Part shown: positions 17,542 to 27,730 of the stretch, in pieces
Position numbering within the stretch: the first letter of the stretch is position 1
How the letters are laid out: each line of letters starts with the position of its first letter
From: Desulfobacteraceae bacterium Eth-SRB1
GTDB lineage: Bacteria > Desulfobacterota > Desulfobacteria > Desulfobacterales > ETH-SRB1
Assembly: GCA_004193555.1 (NCBI GenBank)
Contig: RPGP01000001.1
Span: 338,156 to 402,155 of the forward strand
DNA length: 64,000 nt
Direction of reading: 5' to 3'
Program-made: the position numbers and the translations under genes
Notes under the pieces: generated by a model
The model's input: only the letters and a program-made list of their open reading frames with translations
The model's database searches: none
Told to the model about the DNA's origin: nothing

Positions 17542-20500
17542 TTATTTTCGTATAAAACTACTCGCTTTTTTCCACAAATTCAACCCAGATACCCACGTTT
17601 TTGCTTTTTCAATTTCCAGTGACACATAATTGTCAAAGCCTATTGTATCTCTTGGCCAGATGCGGAAGCCGGAAAACAGTGGGGACTTTGCATGTCTGGT
17701 TGTCACTTCCTCCATATGCTTCATCTCCTCCCTGGCCGCAATGATCATGAAATGCAGCCTGTTTAAGATATTTACCTCGCTTGCCCCGGCGTCCATGTCA
17801 AGAGAAAGCAGATTTAGGCGGGGAAATATTTCTTTAAGTTTTTTCTCCATGCCTCTTCCGGTAATATGATTTGAAATACAACCGAACGGCTGAAGGCAGA
17901 CTATATTGCCGATTCCTTCATTGAGCATGGCAATCATCTCGCCAGTCAAAAGCCATCCCTCTCCGAACTGGTTGGCCAGGCTGACTACCTCTCCCGTGAC
18001 TTCAGCCAGATCTTTCAGATTAAAAGGCTTTCTGTAAAAACGAAATTGCTGCATGACCCTTTCTATCTGATAAAGATGATATCTTGTATAAAAATACATG
18101 AGCTTATGTTTAAGGCTGTCAGCAATGGAATGCTTAAAAAAAGCGCTTTGATCAAAATCTTCATTAACAAACCTCTGAGCAAAAAAGTTCTGCAAACAGG
18201 GAAGTGCCACTTCCACTCCCTGGTCAGAGAGCCACTCTATGATGTTTCCATTTGAAAAAAAGTTGTATTTAACAAATATCTCGCCCACCACCCCTATCTT
18301 GGGAACAGGCCGATCTGCAACTTTAACGCTGTTAAAGTCTGTTACCGCCTTTTCCAGCACGTTAAGAAGATAATGATAATCCGCTCTTTCAATACCTGTT
18401 TCCATTGCCGAAAGATATTTGGCATGCAGGGCCTTTGAGTCGCCCCGACTCTCCTCCCTTACTATCGTAGCCAGGTACATCTGAGTCAGAGGATCAGTAA
18501 AAATTACACCCAGAGCCATCCGTTTGATCAGTTCCTTTTTATCAATAATAAATCCAGGTTGAGAATTGATATCATTATTAGATATAGCAATTATCGGAAC
18601 ATCTTCCAGCCCTGCATCAGTCAGTCCTTTCCTGATAAGCGAAACATAAGAGGATGCCCGGCATTGGCCGCCGGTCTGGGTTAAGATTATTGATGTCTTC
18701 TTTGGATCATATTGACCGGATTGAAATGCCTTGATTATATCCCCTGCAACAAGAATCGCCGGATAGCACATGTCGTTATTAATGTTCTTAAGGCCGTATT
18801 CCACAGATGCCTTGTCCTGTGGCGGCAACACATCGAGCCGGTAGCCCAGGGGCTTGAAAGCGGCAGGAAGAAGCGGAGAAGAAAATGGAGAAAAATAGGG
18901 GGCAATAAGAGTTCTATCCCTGTCTTCTGGCATGAAGACACGGTTTGTTTTCTTTTTCCAGCGTTTTGAGCGCAAAGATCTATTCGCATTTTCTTTCACC
19001 GCTTCCAGCATGGAACGTAGTCTGATCCTGACCGCGCCCAGATTGGATATTTCGTCCATCTTGATCGATGTGTAAATCTTTCCGTACCCCTTGAGGATAT
19101 CTCTTACTTCATCGGCAGACACAGCGTCAAGGCCACAGCCGAAAGAAATAAGGTGGACCAGTTCGCTATGATTATTTTTTCCGACCCAGCCGGCCGCAGC
19201 ATAGAGTCTGTTGGTGTATGTCCACTGGGTAAGAACGTCAACATCGGCAAGGGACTGATCTTTATCCACAGGAACAGCGTCTTCGCTTATAACATCGACC
19301 CCCATAGAGGTCAAAAGTTCCGGAATGCCGTGGTTGATAAGCGGGTCTATATGATAAGGCCGACCCGCCAGGACAATGATTAGCCGACCTTTGTTTTTGG
19401 CCTCATTTATTAGAGGGGCAGCCCTGTCTCTCAGTTCTTTCTTGAATTTCTTTTGAGAGGCTAATCCCTGTTTTACGCCCTTTGCAACACTCCTGTAGTC
19501 AATGCCGAATTGCCTGAAAAAAACGTAAAGCTGCTTTTTTAACAACTCGCTGTCCCGAAAGCTGACAGCCGGATTATCAAGAGGTATTTTGTATTTTCCT
19601 TCCGGGTCGATTGCGCTTTTCACCACATCCGGATATCCGGTAACAACCGGGCAGTTAAAACTGTTCAGGATATCCTGGTATTCTTTTCTTTCGTGAACCA
19701 CAATCGGATAAAAGATTCTGTCAACTTTACGTTCCAGAAGGTCAAAAATATGTCCATGCGCAAGTTTTGCAGGAAAACAGATATTTTCCGACATTACTGT
19801 TGAGGCTCCTTTTTCAAAGAGCTTGAAATTAGATGGAGAAGAAATAACAACCTTAAAACCGCATGTAGTCAAAAAGGCAGACCAGAAAGGAAAATTTTCA
19901 TACATGTTCAAACAGAGCGGGATGCCAAAGGTAAGGATCGGATCGCCTTCAGGTTCCATTTGACGATCAAACAGGAGTTGTAATTTTTGTGCTATTAAAT
20001 TGCTTCCCCTGTCTTTTGTTCTGGCGCTATTACTAAAATGCCGTTCACAGCGGTTGCCCGTAAAAAACTTGTTCCCACTGGCGAATGTGAGTTTCATGAC
20101 AGCGCACCTGTTTTCGCAGCCGCCACATTCTATTTCCTTTTTGGTGAAATCGATTTTTAAATCAGAAGCATTTTCAAGGCCGGCAAATCCTTTTGATTCA
20201 TCAGGACTTAAGCGATGGTTATTAAGGGCTGTAATGGCTGCTCCGTATGCTCCCATTAACGCCGGAATATCAGGACGAACAACCTCTTTGTTAAGCAGAA
20301 GTTCAAATGCCCGCAATACCGCCGGATTGCGAAAGGTTCCCCCCTGGGCAACAATTTTGTTCCCTAAGACCTCGACATCTCTTAATTTGAGAACCTTGTA
20401 AATAGAATTTTTAATTACCGAATAAGCAAGTCCCGCTGAAACGTCGGCAACTGTTGCTCCTTCGCGCAATGCCTGCTTGACCTTTGAGTTCATAAAAACA

Positions 20501-21990
20501 GTGCATCTGGTTCCCAGATCAAATGGAGCATTTTTTTCGCAGGCTATTTTGGCAAAATCCGCAATACCATATCCCAGGGAAGAGGCAAATGTCTCAAGAA
20601 ATGAACCACATCCGGATGAACACGCTTCATTGACCTGGATGTCCGATACAGCATGGTCGCGGATATAGATTGCCTTCATGTCCTGGCCGCCGATATCTAA
20701 AATAAACGAAACTTCATTGTCAAAGCGCCTGGCCGCACGATAGTGCGCCATGGTTTCCACCACTCCATCATCTAAACCAAAGGCTGCTTTAATCAGGTCT
20801 TCACCATAACCGGTTGCGGCTGTTCTGATAATGCGTGGCAGAAAACCGGCCTTTTTGAATTTTTTTGCAAATTCAGATAAAGCGTCTTTTACAGCCTGGA
20901 TAGGGTTGCCGTTATTGGGCCGGTAATGACCGATGACAAATCTTTCCCTGTCATCAGCAAGAACTATCTTTGTAGTAGTAGAACCGGAATCTATGCCAAG
21001 GAAAAGATCTTTGTCTTTTACCTGGTCCAGACTGATCCTGGGCACCGGATTTTTAAGGTGCTTTTTCTGCCATGATTCAAATTCCGCTTTACTTTCAAAA
21101 AGGGGCGGAAGCCTCCTCGAAGCCTGCTTTATCTTTCCGAAATCTTTGGTTTTGGACATTAACAGCAAGTCTTTAAGCTTTATCTGATGCAGTTGCTCCT
21201 CATGGAGCAAGGCTGCGCCCATGGCAGGGATGAGTTCAGGCCGGTCGGGAATAATCATCTCGTTTGGATTCTTTATTGCCAGAACTTTAACAAACGCCCG
21301 CCTTAGCTCAGGATAAAAGCTCAACGGGCCACCGCCAAGGAGTATTTTGCTTTTGATGTCGCGGCCTCGCGAAAGAGCGGTTATTACCTGAATGGCAACC
21401 GCGTGAAATACAGAAGCAGCTACATCTTCCCTGGAAACATCCCGGCTCAACAAGACCTGAATGTCTGTCTTGGCAAAAACACCGCACCGGGAAGCAATGG
21501 GATAAATGGATACAGCCTTTTCAGCCAGCGCGTTAAATTCGGAGACAGGCACGTCTAAAAGCACGGCCATCTGATCAATAAATGCCCCTGTGCCTCCGGC
21601 ACAACTGCCGTTCATTCTCATGTCAGGACGAAAATGATCATCAAAAAAAATGATTTTGGAGTCTTCTCCTCCTATCTCAATGAACGTTCTGACTTCAGGA
21701 TAGACATTCTTTATAAAGCGGGCTGAAGCAACCACCTCCTGGATGAACGGGAGATGATATGCCTCGGCAAGCCCCATACCTGCTGAGCCTGTAATCGCCA
21801 GATTAAATTCGATATCACCTAATTCTTTGAGGGCTTCATTAAATATTTCCAGCGTAACCGCCTCGGTTCTTGCTTTATGACGATAGTAGCGTGAGAAAAT
21901 CATATTGCCGCTGTTGTCGCATATTACTACCTTGGCTGTTGTGGAGCCGATATCAACACCGGCTGAATAAGTATTTTTCATCCCTGTCAT
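17542..21990 (-). CDS. giant 2-hydroxyacyl-CoA dehydratase activase-type fusion protein (1)
   Basis: 1482 residues. It carries two ASKHA ATPase domains of the HgdC/BcrA-BadF type: the first with DIGSTTAK (13-20), GGEDSK (107-112), SCAGGTG (Cys130) and RCGVF (Cys169); the second with GIDSGSTTTK (332-341), GGQDMK, NEACSSGCGSF and RCTVF. Each has the two Cys that bind a shared 4Fe-4S cluster in the family. A DUF2229-like segment (FGIPLCLNMYENFPFWSAF) and an HgdB-like region (GRPYHIDPLINHGIPELL; ILTQTGGQCRASSYVSLIRK) follow. Known activases couple ATP hydrolysis to low-potential electron transfer to a dehydratase or reductase. The real start may be ATG 21981, which has AAGGA upstream. A paralogue is at 40956. 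Confidence 0.85.
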   Translation of the reverse strand: MTGMKNTYSAGVDIGSTTAKVVICDNSGNMIFSRYYRHKARTEAVTLEIFNEALKELGDIEFNLAITGSAGMGLAEAYHLPFIQEVVASARFIKNVYPEVRTFIEIGGEDSKIIFFDDHFRPDMRMNGSCAGGTGAFIDQMAVLLDVPVSEFNALAEKAVSIYPIASRCGVFAKTDIQVLLSRDVSREDVAASVFHAVAIQVITALSRGRDIKSKILLGGGPLSFYPELRRAFVKVLAIKNPNEMIIPDRPELIPAMGAALLHEEQLHQIKLKDLLLMSKTKDFGKIKQASRRLPPLFESKAEFESWQKKHLKNPVPRISLDQVKDKDLFLGIDSGSTTTKIVLADDRERFVIGHYRPNNGNPIQAVKDALSEFAKKFKKAGFLPRIIRTAATGYGEDLIKAAFGLDDGVVETMAHYRAARRFDNEVSFILDIGGQDMKAIYIRDHAVSDIQVNEACSSGCGSFLETFASSLGYGIADFAKIACEKNAPFDLGTRCTVFMNSKVKQALREGATVADVSAGLAYSVIKNSIYKVLKLRDVEVLGNKIVAQGGTFRNPAVLRAFELLLNKEVVRPDIPALMGAYGAAITALNNHRLSPDESKGFAGLENASDLKIDFTKKEIECGGCENRCAVMKLTFASGNKFFTGNRCERHFSNSARTKDRGSNLIAQKLQLLFDRQMEPEGDPILTFGIPLCLNMYENFPFWSAFLTTCGFKVVISSPSNFKLFEKGASTVMSENICFPAKLAHGHIFDLLERKVDRIFYPIVVHERKEYQDILNSFNCPVVTGYPDVVKSAIDPEGKYKIPLDNPAVSFRDSELLKKQLYVFFRQFGIDYRSVAKGVKQGLASQKKFKKELRDRAAPLINEAKNKGRLIIVLAGRPYHIDPLINHGIPELLTSMGVDVISEDAVPVDKDQSLADVDVLTQWTYTNRLYAAAGWVGKNNHSELVHLISFGCGLDAVSADEVRDILKGYGKIYTSIKMDEISNLGAVRIRLRSMLEAVKENANRSLRSKRWKKKTNRVFMPEDRDRTLIAPYFSPFSSPLLPAAFKPLGYRLDVLPPQDKASVEYGLKNINNDMCYPAILVAGDIIKAFQSGQYDPKKTSIILTQTGGQCRASSYVSLIRKGLTDAGLEDVPIIAISNNDINSQPGFIIDKKELIKRMALGVIFTDPLTQMYLATIVREESRGDSKALHAKYLSAMETGIERADYHYLLNVLEKAVTDFNSVKVADRPVPKIGVVGEIFVKYNFFSNGNIIEWLSDQGVEVALPCLQNFFAQRFVNEDFDQSAFFKHSIADSLKHKLMYFYTRYHLYQIERVMQQFRFYRKPFNLKDLAEVTGEVVSLANQFGEGWLLTGEMIAMLNEGIGNIVCLQPFGCISNHITGRGMEKKLKEIFPRLNLLSLDMDAGASEVNILNRLHFMIIAAREEMKHMEEVTTRHAKSPLFSGFRIWPRDTIGFDNYVSLEIEKAKTWVSGLNLWKKASSFIRK

Positions 21991-22026
21991 CCTTCAGCTT
22001 TGAGCCTTTGAGCCTTGAGCTTTCCC

Positions 22027-22070
22027 CGTAACCGTTAACAGTCATCAGTTTACGGTTCACGGTTCACGGT
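22027..22070. repeat. GTTCACGG-type dispersed repeat
   Basis: ACGGTTCACGGTTCACGG with surrounding variants. It forms an inverted pair with 22155-22188. Related copies lie at 29279-29313, 53549-53570 and 53695-53736. Confidence 0.6.
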
Positions 22071-22084
22071 TTTTTTGTTGAATT

Positions 22085-22108
22085 ATGTTCTGAATTTTTT
22101 CAGAACAT
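22085..22108. repeat. perfect 10 bp hairpin between the two repeat arms
   Basis: ATGTTCTGAA, four T, then TTCAGAACAT. There is no following U-tract in either direction, so terminator function is doubtful. It lies between the membrane-HD gene and the first giant activase gene. Confidence 0.45.
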
Positions 22109-22159
22109 ATTTTAACTTCACATACAATATAAACTTGAGTTTTCAGTTTCAACCAACCG

Positions 22160-23185
22160 TTAACTGTGAACTGTAAACCGTGAACGGTCCCCTTTTCCCT
22201 TTGAGCTTCTTATATAATCTCGCGTAGAACAAAATGTGTCCACCAGAGAAACAATAAGAGATTCTTTATAAAACGGAGGAATAATTGTAAGCGGCCACAT
22301 GTGTTTTTTTATAATGTCCTCTTCTTTTTTGGAAAGAGATGTTATTTTGCGCGCATTTTTTAAGGAAATATTTGGGTGCCTGAATCCGTGAAGTCTTGGC
22401 CCTTCGCGCAGCCAGTCATAAAAAAAGAGATCATGCAGCAAAGCTCCACGCACTATTGCCCGGCAATCCAGAGAAAGCCGTTTCCCCCAGAGAAAACTAA
22501 GCCATGCTACTTCCTTTACATGATCCAGTCTGGTCTTGCCCTTGTGGTGGTTGTATTGCGACAGGGCTTTTACTGTTGGATTGTCAAGTAATGGTGCCGC
22601 TGTCTCTAAGAACTCAGTCTCTATCGCAGCCTCTTCTTTTTTTGTCCATTTATTTGCAAACAGAAATTGCCTCACGGATAATACTGCAAGATCAACAAGT
22701 ATCATTGAAACAACTACCCCTGCAAAAAGGGTTTTAATGCCATGCGGCAGCCAATTGAACAGGCTTTGATACGGGGGCAGTAAAAGATATTCAAAAGCAA
22801 ATGCTAACAGTATCCAGTAAGTGGAGAATTTTAAACATATATGACCTTTATACTGGAAAGGCTGATCCGAATAATCCCACAGCCTGGTATGAAAGAAATA
22901 TTGCGCATTAAAACCGGAGATCAGCTCAAGGCCTGTTGTAGCCGCAAAATAGACAAAAATTTTGACCAGAAAGTTAGATTCATGGACCAGCGAAACACAC
23001 CCCATAAGTATCAGAGCGCCGGCGCCGTAAAGAATAAGATAAGGACCTTTCAAAAGGCCTGGGTTGACAAAGCGCCTGTCACGCACAGAACGGTAAAAAA
23101 CCTCCAGAATCCAGCCAAGAATGGAAAAGAGGCAAAAAGAAAAGAATATATTCAGACTGTCCGAAATCATATCAATATGCTCCAT
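22160..23185 (-). CDS. CmpB-type membrane domain fused to HD domain
   Basis: 341 residues. The N-terminal half is a multi-helix membrane domain of the putative ABC_trans_CmpB family (FSFCLFSILGWILEVFYRSV, FVNPGLLKGPYLILYGAGA, WDYSDQPFQYKGHICLKFS). The C-terminal half (about 205-330) is an HD-type metal-dependent hydrolase: DHVKEVAWLSFLWGKRL, then LLHDLFFYDW and KKHMWPL. This could be a membrane-tethered phosphohydrolase, possibly acting on a nucleotide second messenger. It lies 24 bp after the RND permease. The start may be ATG 23185 or ATG 23170, which has GGAG nine bases upstream. The last residues (SRFTVHS) are encoded by a dispersed GTTCAC repeat, so the native C-terminus may have been replaced. 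Confidence 0.75.
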   Translation of the reverse strand: MEHIDMISDSLNIFFSFCLFSILGWILEVFYRSVRDRRFVNPGLLKGPYLILYGAGALILMGCVSLVHESNFLVKIFVYFAATTGLELISGFNAQYFFHTRLWDYSDQPFQYKGHICLKFSTYWILLAFAFEYLLLPPYQSLFNWLPHGIKTLFAGVVVSMILVDLAVLSVRQFLFANKWTKKEEAAIETEFLETAAPLLDNPTVKALSQYNHHKGKTRLDHVKEVAWLSFLWGKRLSLDCRAIVRGALLHDLFFYDWLREGPRLHGFRHPNISLKNARKITSLSKKEEDIIKKHMWPLTIIPPFYKESLIVSLVDTFCSTRDYIRSSKGKGDRSRFTVHS

Positions 23186-23209
23186 CTGCCGGCTTTCAGC
23201 TTTTCCCTT

Positions 23210-26200
23210 TTAGCCTTCAGCTTTGAGCTCTTGTCTGTATCCATGAACAACGGAATATATCAGCGGCACCAGAATCAAGCTGACAAGTGCACTGATTAGA
23301 AGCCCGCTGATGACCGTGATGCCCAAAGCGTTCCATATCTCCGACCCCTCTCCCCTGGAAATGGCCAGAGGGGTCATACCAAAGATAGTTGTCAGGCTGG
23401 TCATGAGAATAGGACGCAGACGCGTCTTCCCTCCATTGACAATGGCGTCATGGAGGTTCATACCGCGCTTTTTCAATTGCTTGGTGTAATCCACAAGCAC
23501 GATGGCATTTTTTACCACAATACCCATGAGCATGATGATACCGATAAAGGTTATGATATTGAGCGCGGTTCCTGTGAGTGTAAAAGCCCAGATCACTCCT
23601 GCAAAGGCAAAGGGAACAGAAAACATGATAATAAACGGATCTATAAAATCCTCAAACTGGGCAGCCATGACCATGTAAACAAGAGTCACGCCAAGAATCA
23701 AAAGAAGGGTCAGATCATTAAATGCCTTTCGCTGCTCCTCTACCTCACCGCCCCATTCGATGGAAACGCCGGGTGGCAGATCAAGTGTAACCATTTTCCC
23801 CCGAATATCGCGCACAACATCCCCCAGAACTCTACCTTGAACACCTGCACGGACGTGAGTGATCCTGATACGATTCTTTCGAGCAATCTCCACTGGCCCG
23901 AACGTCTCTTCAATGGTTGCCACGTTGCGAAGCTTGACAATCTGTCCCGTCAGGGTCATCAGCGGGGTTTCTCCGATCTGCTGAATGCTTCTCCGCTCGT
24001 CCTTCTTCAAGCGCAGTTCAATATCAAAATCGTCTCCGGCCTCTCTGAATTTTGTATCATCAAATCCATAGTAGTTGGTCCTCAATGCATCAGCCACAAT
24101 CGCGACATTCAACCCTAAAGAGGCTGCCTTATCCCGGTCAAGACGGACGCGGATTTCCGGCCGCGGCTGTTTTCTGCTGACTGATATGTCCACCGTTCCC
24201 GGTACGTTCTTCACTATACCCTGGATTTTTTCGGCGATTTTGTTAGTCGCTTCAATGTCGTGACCCAGCACCTCAATGCTGATGGACTGTCCGCCTCCTA
24301 AAAAAGCCTTTTGAATGGAGCTGACCGCACTGGCCGAAAACTTTGAAATACCCGGCAATTCCATGACCCGATCTCGAAGGGTCGATGCAATTACCTTGGC
24401 AGAACGGGCTCGCTCTGATTTATCGATAAGACGTCCGCCGATTCGCCCGATATTTGTGCCTTCATCAAAACCAAGGGCCGTTAAAAAACCCTTCTTGGTC
24501 TGGCCGGCCAGAGCGTAGGAAGCTTCCATCTCCGGCACGGCATTGACGGCGCTGAGCATCTGCTCTGTTGTCCGGGCTGTGACCTCACCGCGGGTGCCCT
24601 CAGCCATTTCAAGAACTACTTCCACTTCACCTGAATCCACTTCCGGAAAAAATTCGGTCCCCACAACAGGGATGAGCGTCAGACTGCCGAAAAACACAAG
24701 ACAGATCAGAACGAGAGATGCCCGTCGGTGTTTCAATGCCCATACGATAATGCGGGCATAGGCAGCTTCAATTTTGTTAAATATTCGTTCGCTCCATTCA
24801 AACACCCGGTTTGTCTTTCTTTTGCTCAGGGGACGGATCAATCGTGAACAGGCCATGGGCGTCAACGTCATTGCGACAAAATTAGATGTGGAAATGACGA
24901 CTACCATGATAAAGGCCAGTTGACTGAAAAGGATGCCGGCAATTCCCTTGACAAAAAGAAGCGGAATAAAAACAACAACTATACTCAACGCGGATGCGGC
25001 CACCGCCATACCCACCTCAGAGGCGCCTGTAACTGCCGCTGTTTTCGGGTCCTCACCTCCATCGATATGCCGGACCACGTTTTCCAGCACCACGATGGCA
25101 TCATCCACCACCATACCCATGGCAATGGCAATGCTCATTAGGGAGATCACGTTAAAGGTATATCCCATAAAATAGAGACCGATAAAGGAGGCTACAATCG
25201 ATAAGGGGATGGCGAGTGTTACGATCAGGCTGGATCGATATCTTCGGAGAAATAGAAAACAGACGATAACCACAAGAATGCCCCCGACAATCGCTGATCC
25301 GGCCAGACTTTTGATCATATTATAAATGTGGTCGGAGTTGTCCAGGATGGTATGAACCTCGATATCCGCGGGAAGCCGGCGCTTTAGCGTTTTCAGGTTT
25401 TCTTTTATGTGGTTAATGACGTTCACAGTGTTGGCGCCGGACTGTTTCTGGATAATAAGGGCTACAGCGGGCAGCTCGCCTGACCAGGCCCATTCCTGCG
25501 GCTCATCAAAAGCGTCGCTGACTTCGGCCACATCTCTGAGACGCACCAGGGCATCGTTGTGACTTCCGATCACAATGCCGGCAATCTCGTTTGCGTTCTT
25601 GAAGCGGCCCGCCACCCTGATCTGGAGCTCTTTTTTCCCCACCTTGACTGTGCCTGCGGGTAGGTTGAGATTTTCGGCGGAAAGTACGTTCCTGATGTGC
25701 TGAACAGAAATGCGATAGGCCTCCAGCGCCTCCCGGTCGAAATGGACGTTGATCTGTCTCTCATGACCGCCGACGTAGAGAATGGCTCCCACACCGGGAA
25801 CACGTTTCAGTGGATCGGCAATCTGCTTGTCCACAATTCTGTAAAGATCAGGGCTGCTCTCTCTGGCTGTAACCGTCATGACCAGCACCGGAACCATGGA
25901 GCTGCTGAATTTGAAGATAAAAGGCTCTTTGGCGCCATCTGCCATGTCCGGCTTTGCCAGATCGATCTTTTCCCGGATATCGTTGACCGCTACATCCAGG
26001 TTCGTACCCCAATTGAATATGCAGGTGACGATGGATATGTTATCCTTGGATTTTGATTCCAGGCGGTCGAGATCGGGTGTGGTGGAAAGCTGGTCTTCGA
26101 GGTATTTGGTAACCTCGGACTCCACATCCACAGCAGATGCCCCCGGATATGGGGTAATCACGCTCACAGCCGGCGGTTCAATATCCGGCAGCAAATCCAG

Positions 26201-26299
26201 ATTGAGCTTGAAAAACGCGACCGTCCCAATCATGACAAGGGCGGCAAAAATCATTATTGTTGTTACCGGCCGTCTTACTGCTGTTTCAGGCAGCTTCAC
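23210..26299 (-). CDS. RND efflux permease (HAE1 type), second system
   Basis: 1029 residues with the usual AcrB-like layout. The proton relay is canonical: AIAMGMVVDDAIVVLENV with Asp399 and Asp400 in helix 4, and MGIVVKNAIVLVDYT with the Lys in helix 10. It therefore differs from the other permease in this window. The start overlaps the adaptor stop by four bases. TolC, adaptor and permease are co-directional, giving a complete tripartite pump. The TetR gene at 31542 heads the same strand and may control it. Confidence 0.94.
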   Translation of the reverse strand: MKLPETAVRRPVTTIMIFAALVMIGTVAFFKLNLDLLPDIEPPAVSVITPYPGASAVDVESEVTKYLEDQLSTTPDLDRLESKSKDNISIVTCIFNWGTNLDVAVNDIREKIDLAKPDMADGAKEPFIFKFSSSMVPVLVMTVTARESSPDLYRIVDKQIADPLKRVPGVGAILYVGGHERQINVHFDREALEAYRISVQHIRNVLSAENLNLPAGTVKVGKKELQIRVAGRFKNANEIAGIVIGSHNDALVRLRDVAEVSDAFDEPQEWAWSGELPAVALIIQKQSGANTVNVINHIKENLKTLKRRLPADIEVHTILDNSDHIYNMIKSLAGSAIVGGILVVIVCFLFLRRYRSSLIVTLAIPLSIVASFIGLYFMGYTFNVISLMSIAIAMGMVVDDAIVVLENVVRHIDGGEDPKTAAVTGASEVGMAVAASALSIVVVFIPLLFVKGIAGILFSQLAFIMVVVISTSNFVAMTLTPMACSRLIRPLSKRKTNRVFEWSERIFNKIEAAYARIIVWALKHRRASLVLICLVFFGSLTLIPVVGTEFFPEVDSGEVEVVLEMAEGTRGEVTARTTEQMLSAVNAVPEMEASYALAGQTKKGFLTALGFDEGTNIGRIGGRLIDKSERARSAKVIASTLRDRVMELPGISKFSASAVSSIQKAFLGGGQSISIEVLGHDIEATNKIAEKIQGIVKNVPGTVDISVSRKQPRPEIRVRLDRDKAASLGLNVAIVADALRTNYYGFDDTKFREAGDDFDIELRLKKDERRSIQQIGETPLMTLTGQIVKLRNVATIEETFGPVEIARKNRIRITHVRAGVQGRVLGDVVRDIRGKMVTLDLPPGVSIEWGGEVEEQRKAFNDLTLLLILGVTLVYMVMAAQFEDFIDPFIIMFSVPFAFAGVIWAFTLTGTALNIITFIGIIMLMGIVVKNAIVLVDYTKQLKKRGMNLHDAIVNGGKTRLRPILMTSLTTIFGMTPLAISRGEGSEIWNALGITVISGLLISALVSLILVPLIYSVVHGYRQELKAEG

Positions 26300-27480
26300 A
26301 GTTGCTTCTCCTTGTGTGTGATTTTTCTTTCACCGGATGTTTCACCGGAAACCGTTACACTCATTCCCGATCGCAACCGTCCGTCGCCACTTGTGACTAC
26401 TCTTTCACCTTGGACCAGGCCTTTCAGCGCCTCGGCATATTGATCACCTACTTTTCCTGTTTTTATGGTTCGTTTTACGACCTTGTCCCCTTGTACAACA
26501 AACACATAGAAAGTCCCGCTTCCCGGCAGCCGGTGAAGCGCATCGCGGGGAACAGCCAATGCTGTTCTCTGTCCAGTCAAAAACTTCACTCTGGCAAACA
26601 TGCCGTCCACAAGTTTTCCGGATGGATTAGGCGCTTCAATCCGAACCCGAAAAGTTCGCGCTCGCGGGTCAACCATCGGATTGATAACCGTCACCTTTCC
26701 GGGAAATTTCTGCCCTTGAAATGCATCCACTCTTATTACAGCAGCGGTCCCTACCGTAACACGTCCAAAGTCTTTCTCAGGGAGTTCAATATCTCCTTTC
26801 ATCGTTGTCTGGTCAAGAATTCTAAGAATTTGAACACCCGGCGACACCGATTGTCCAATCTCCACATTTCTATCCACAACAACCCCGGCAATGGAAGATC
26901 GTATCCGTGCGTCTTTTAAATGCTCCCGGGCTGTTTCCATGGCGGTTTGCGCCTGACTATACTTCCCCCTTGCCACAGCCAATCCTTCCCGTGCTGCCTT
27001 ATAGGTCGATTCTGCGGCATCGAACCGGATTTGCGGGATAACCTTTTCGGCCAAAAGCTTTGAAGCGCGACGATATTCTTTTTGCGCCTGTTCAAACTGG
27101 GACACTGCTTGCGCCACCGCGGCTTTGGCTGCCTGACAGGCCGCTTCCGACTGATCGACGCCAAGTTTAAACCGCGTGCGATCCAGCAGCACAACAACCT
27201 GACCCGCCTCGACCCAATCGCCGATATCCACCAGAACAGCATCGACGTTGCCGGCCACTTTGGGATTCAAAAGATTTGTTTCACGCGCTCTGAGCGTGCC
27301 GACAGCGTCAGTCCTGTCTTGAAATTCATGAAAAACGGCGGGAACAGCATCTACCGATAGTGAGGCCTGGCCCACTCTTATATCGTTCCTGGTTTTGTCT
27401 TTATTCATAGCTCGAAAGATAAAAAACAAAGCACATAGAACAACTACGGCAATGAAAATATATATAAAGATTCGTTTCAT
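26296..27480 (-). CDS. RND efflux periplasmic adaptor, second system
   Basis: 394 residues. A membrane anchor (IFIYIFIAVVVLCALFFIF) leads into a lipoyl half (NPKVAGNVDAVLVDIGDWV), an Ala/Gln-rich coiled coil (about 105-185), the second lipoyl half (VVVDRNVEIGQSV) and barrel domains. The start is supported by AAAAGGAACC upstream. The 250 bp upstream, between TolC and this gene, holds an inverted repeat and a truncated MITE rather than a gene, so transcription may be partly uncoupled from TolC. Confidence 0.92.
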   Translation of the reverse strand: MKRIFIYIFIAVVVLCALFFIFRAMNKDKTRNDIRVGQASLSVDAVPAVFHEFQDRTDAVGTLRARETNLLNPKVAGNVDAVLVDIGDWVEAGQVVVLLDRTRFKLGVDQSEAACQAAKAAVAQAVSQFEQAQKEYRRASKLLAEKVIPQIRFDAAESTYKAAREGLAVARGKYSQAQTAMETAREHLKDARIRSSIAGVVVDRNVEIGQSVSPGVQILRILDQTTMKGDIELPEKDFGRVTVGTAAVIRVDAFQGQKFPGKVTVINPMVDPRARTFRVRIEAPNPSGKLVDGMFARVKFLTGQRTALAVPRDALHRLPGSGTFYVFVVQGDKVVKRTIKTGKVGDQYAEALKGLVQGERVVTSGDGRLRSGMSVTVSGETSGERKITHKEKQL

Positions 27481-27522
27481 TGGATCGGTTCCTTTTTGTC
27501 ACGGTTCAGGGTTCAGGGTGCC

Positions 27523-27587
27523 TGGTTCCCATGCTCCAGCGTGGGAACCAATATGGTATGCATTCCCACTCTGGAGCATGGGAACGA
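27523..27587. repeat. REP-like inverted repeat
   Basis: GTTCCCATGCTCCAG near the left and CTGGAGCATGGGAAC at the right form a 15 bp stem around an internal stem GCGTGGGAA/TTCCCAC-type. Similar blocks (GCTCCCACGCTCCTGCATTG) occur near 14595-14615. It sits between the TolC and adaptor genes and may stabilise or end the upstream transcript. Confidence 0.55.
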
Positions 27588-27590
27588 GAG

Positions 27591-27718
27591 AATTTTATAT
27601 TAATTGATTGGCGCCGCCGTTAAAACTACAGGCAGTATATTTCGCTTTAAAATTTATTTTTAGCCCTTGCCGTTTTAGCCCTAACGCTTTTGATGCATTA
27701 ATGTGTGCGAAACTTGAG
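27591..27718. mobile_element. MITE, 5'-truncated copy 3
   Basis: Corresponds to the right 125 bases of the MITEs at 10021 and 32379: TTGATTGGCGCCG, then TTCGCTTTAAAATTTATTTT, AGCCCTTGCCGTTTTAGCCC, ending GTGCGAAACTTGAG. The left half is missing and the right part is diverged (an extra TTTTAGCCC block), so this copy is older. Confidence 0.7.
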
Positions 27719-27730
27719 ATAGTTACTATT

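Noticed and set aside
22085-22108. Hairpin considered as an intrinsic terminator
   Set aside because: No U-tract follows on either strand.
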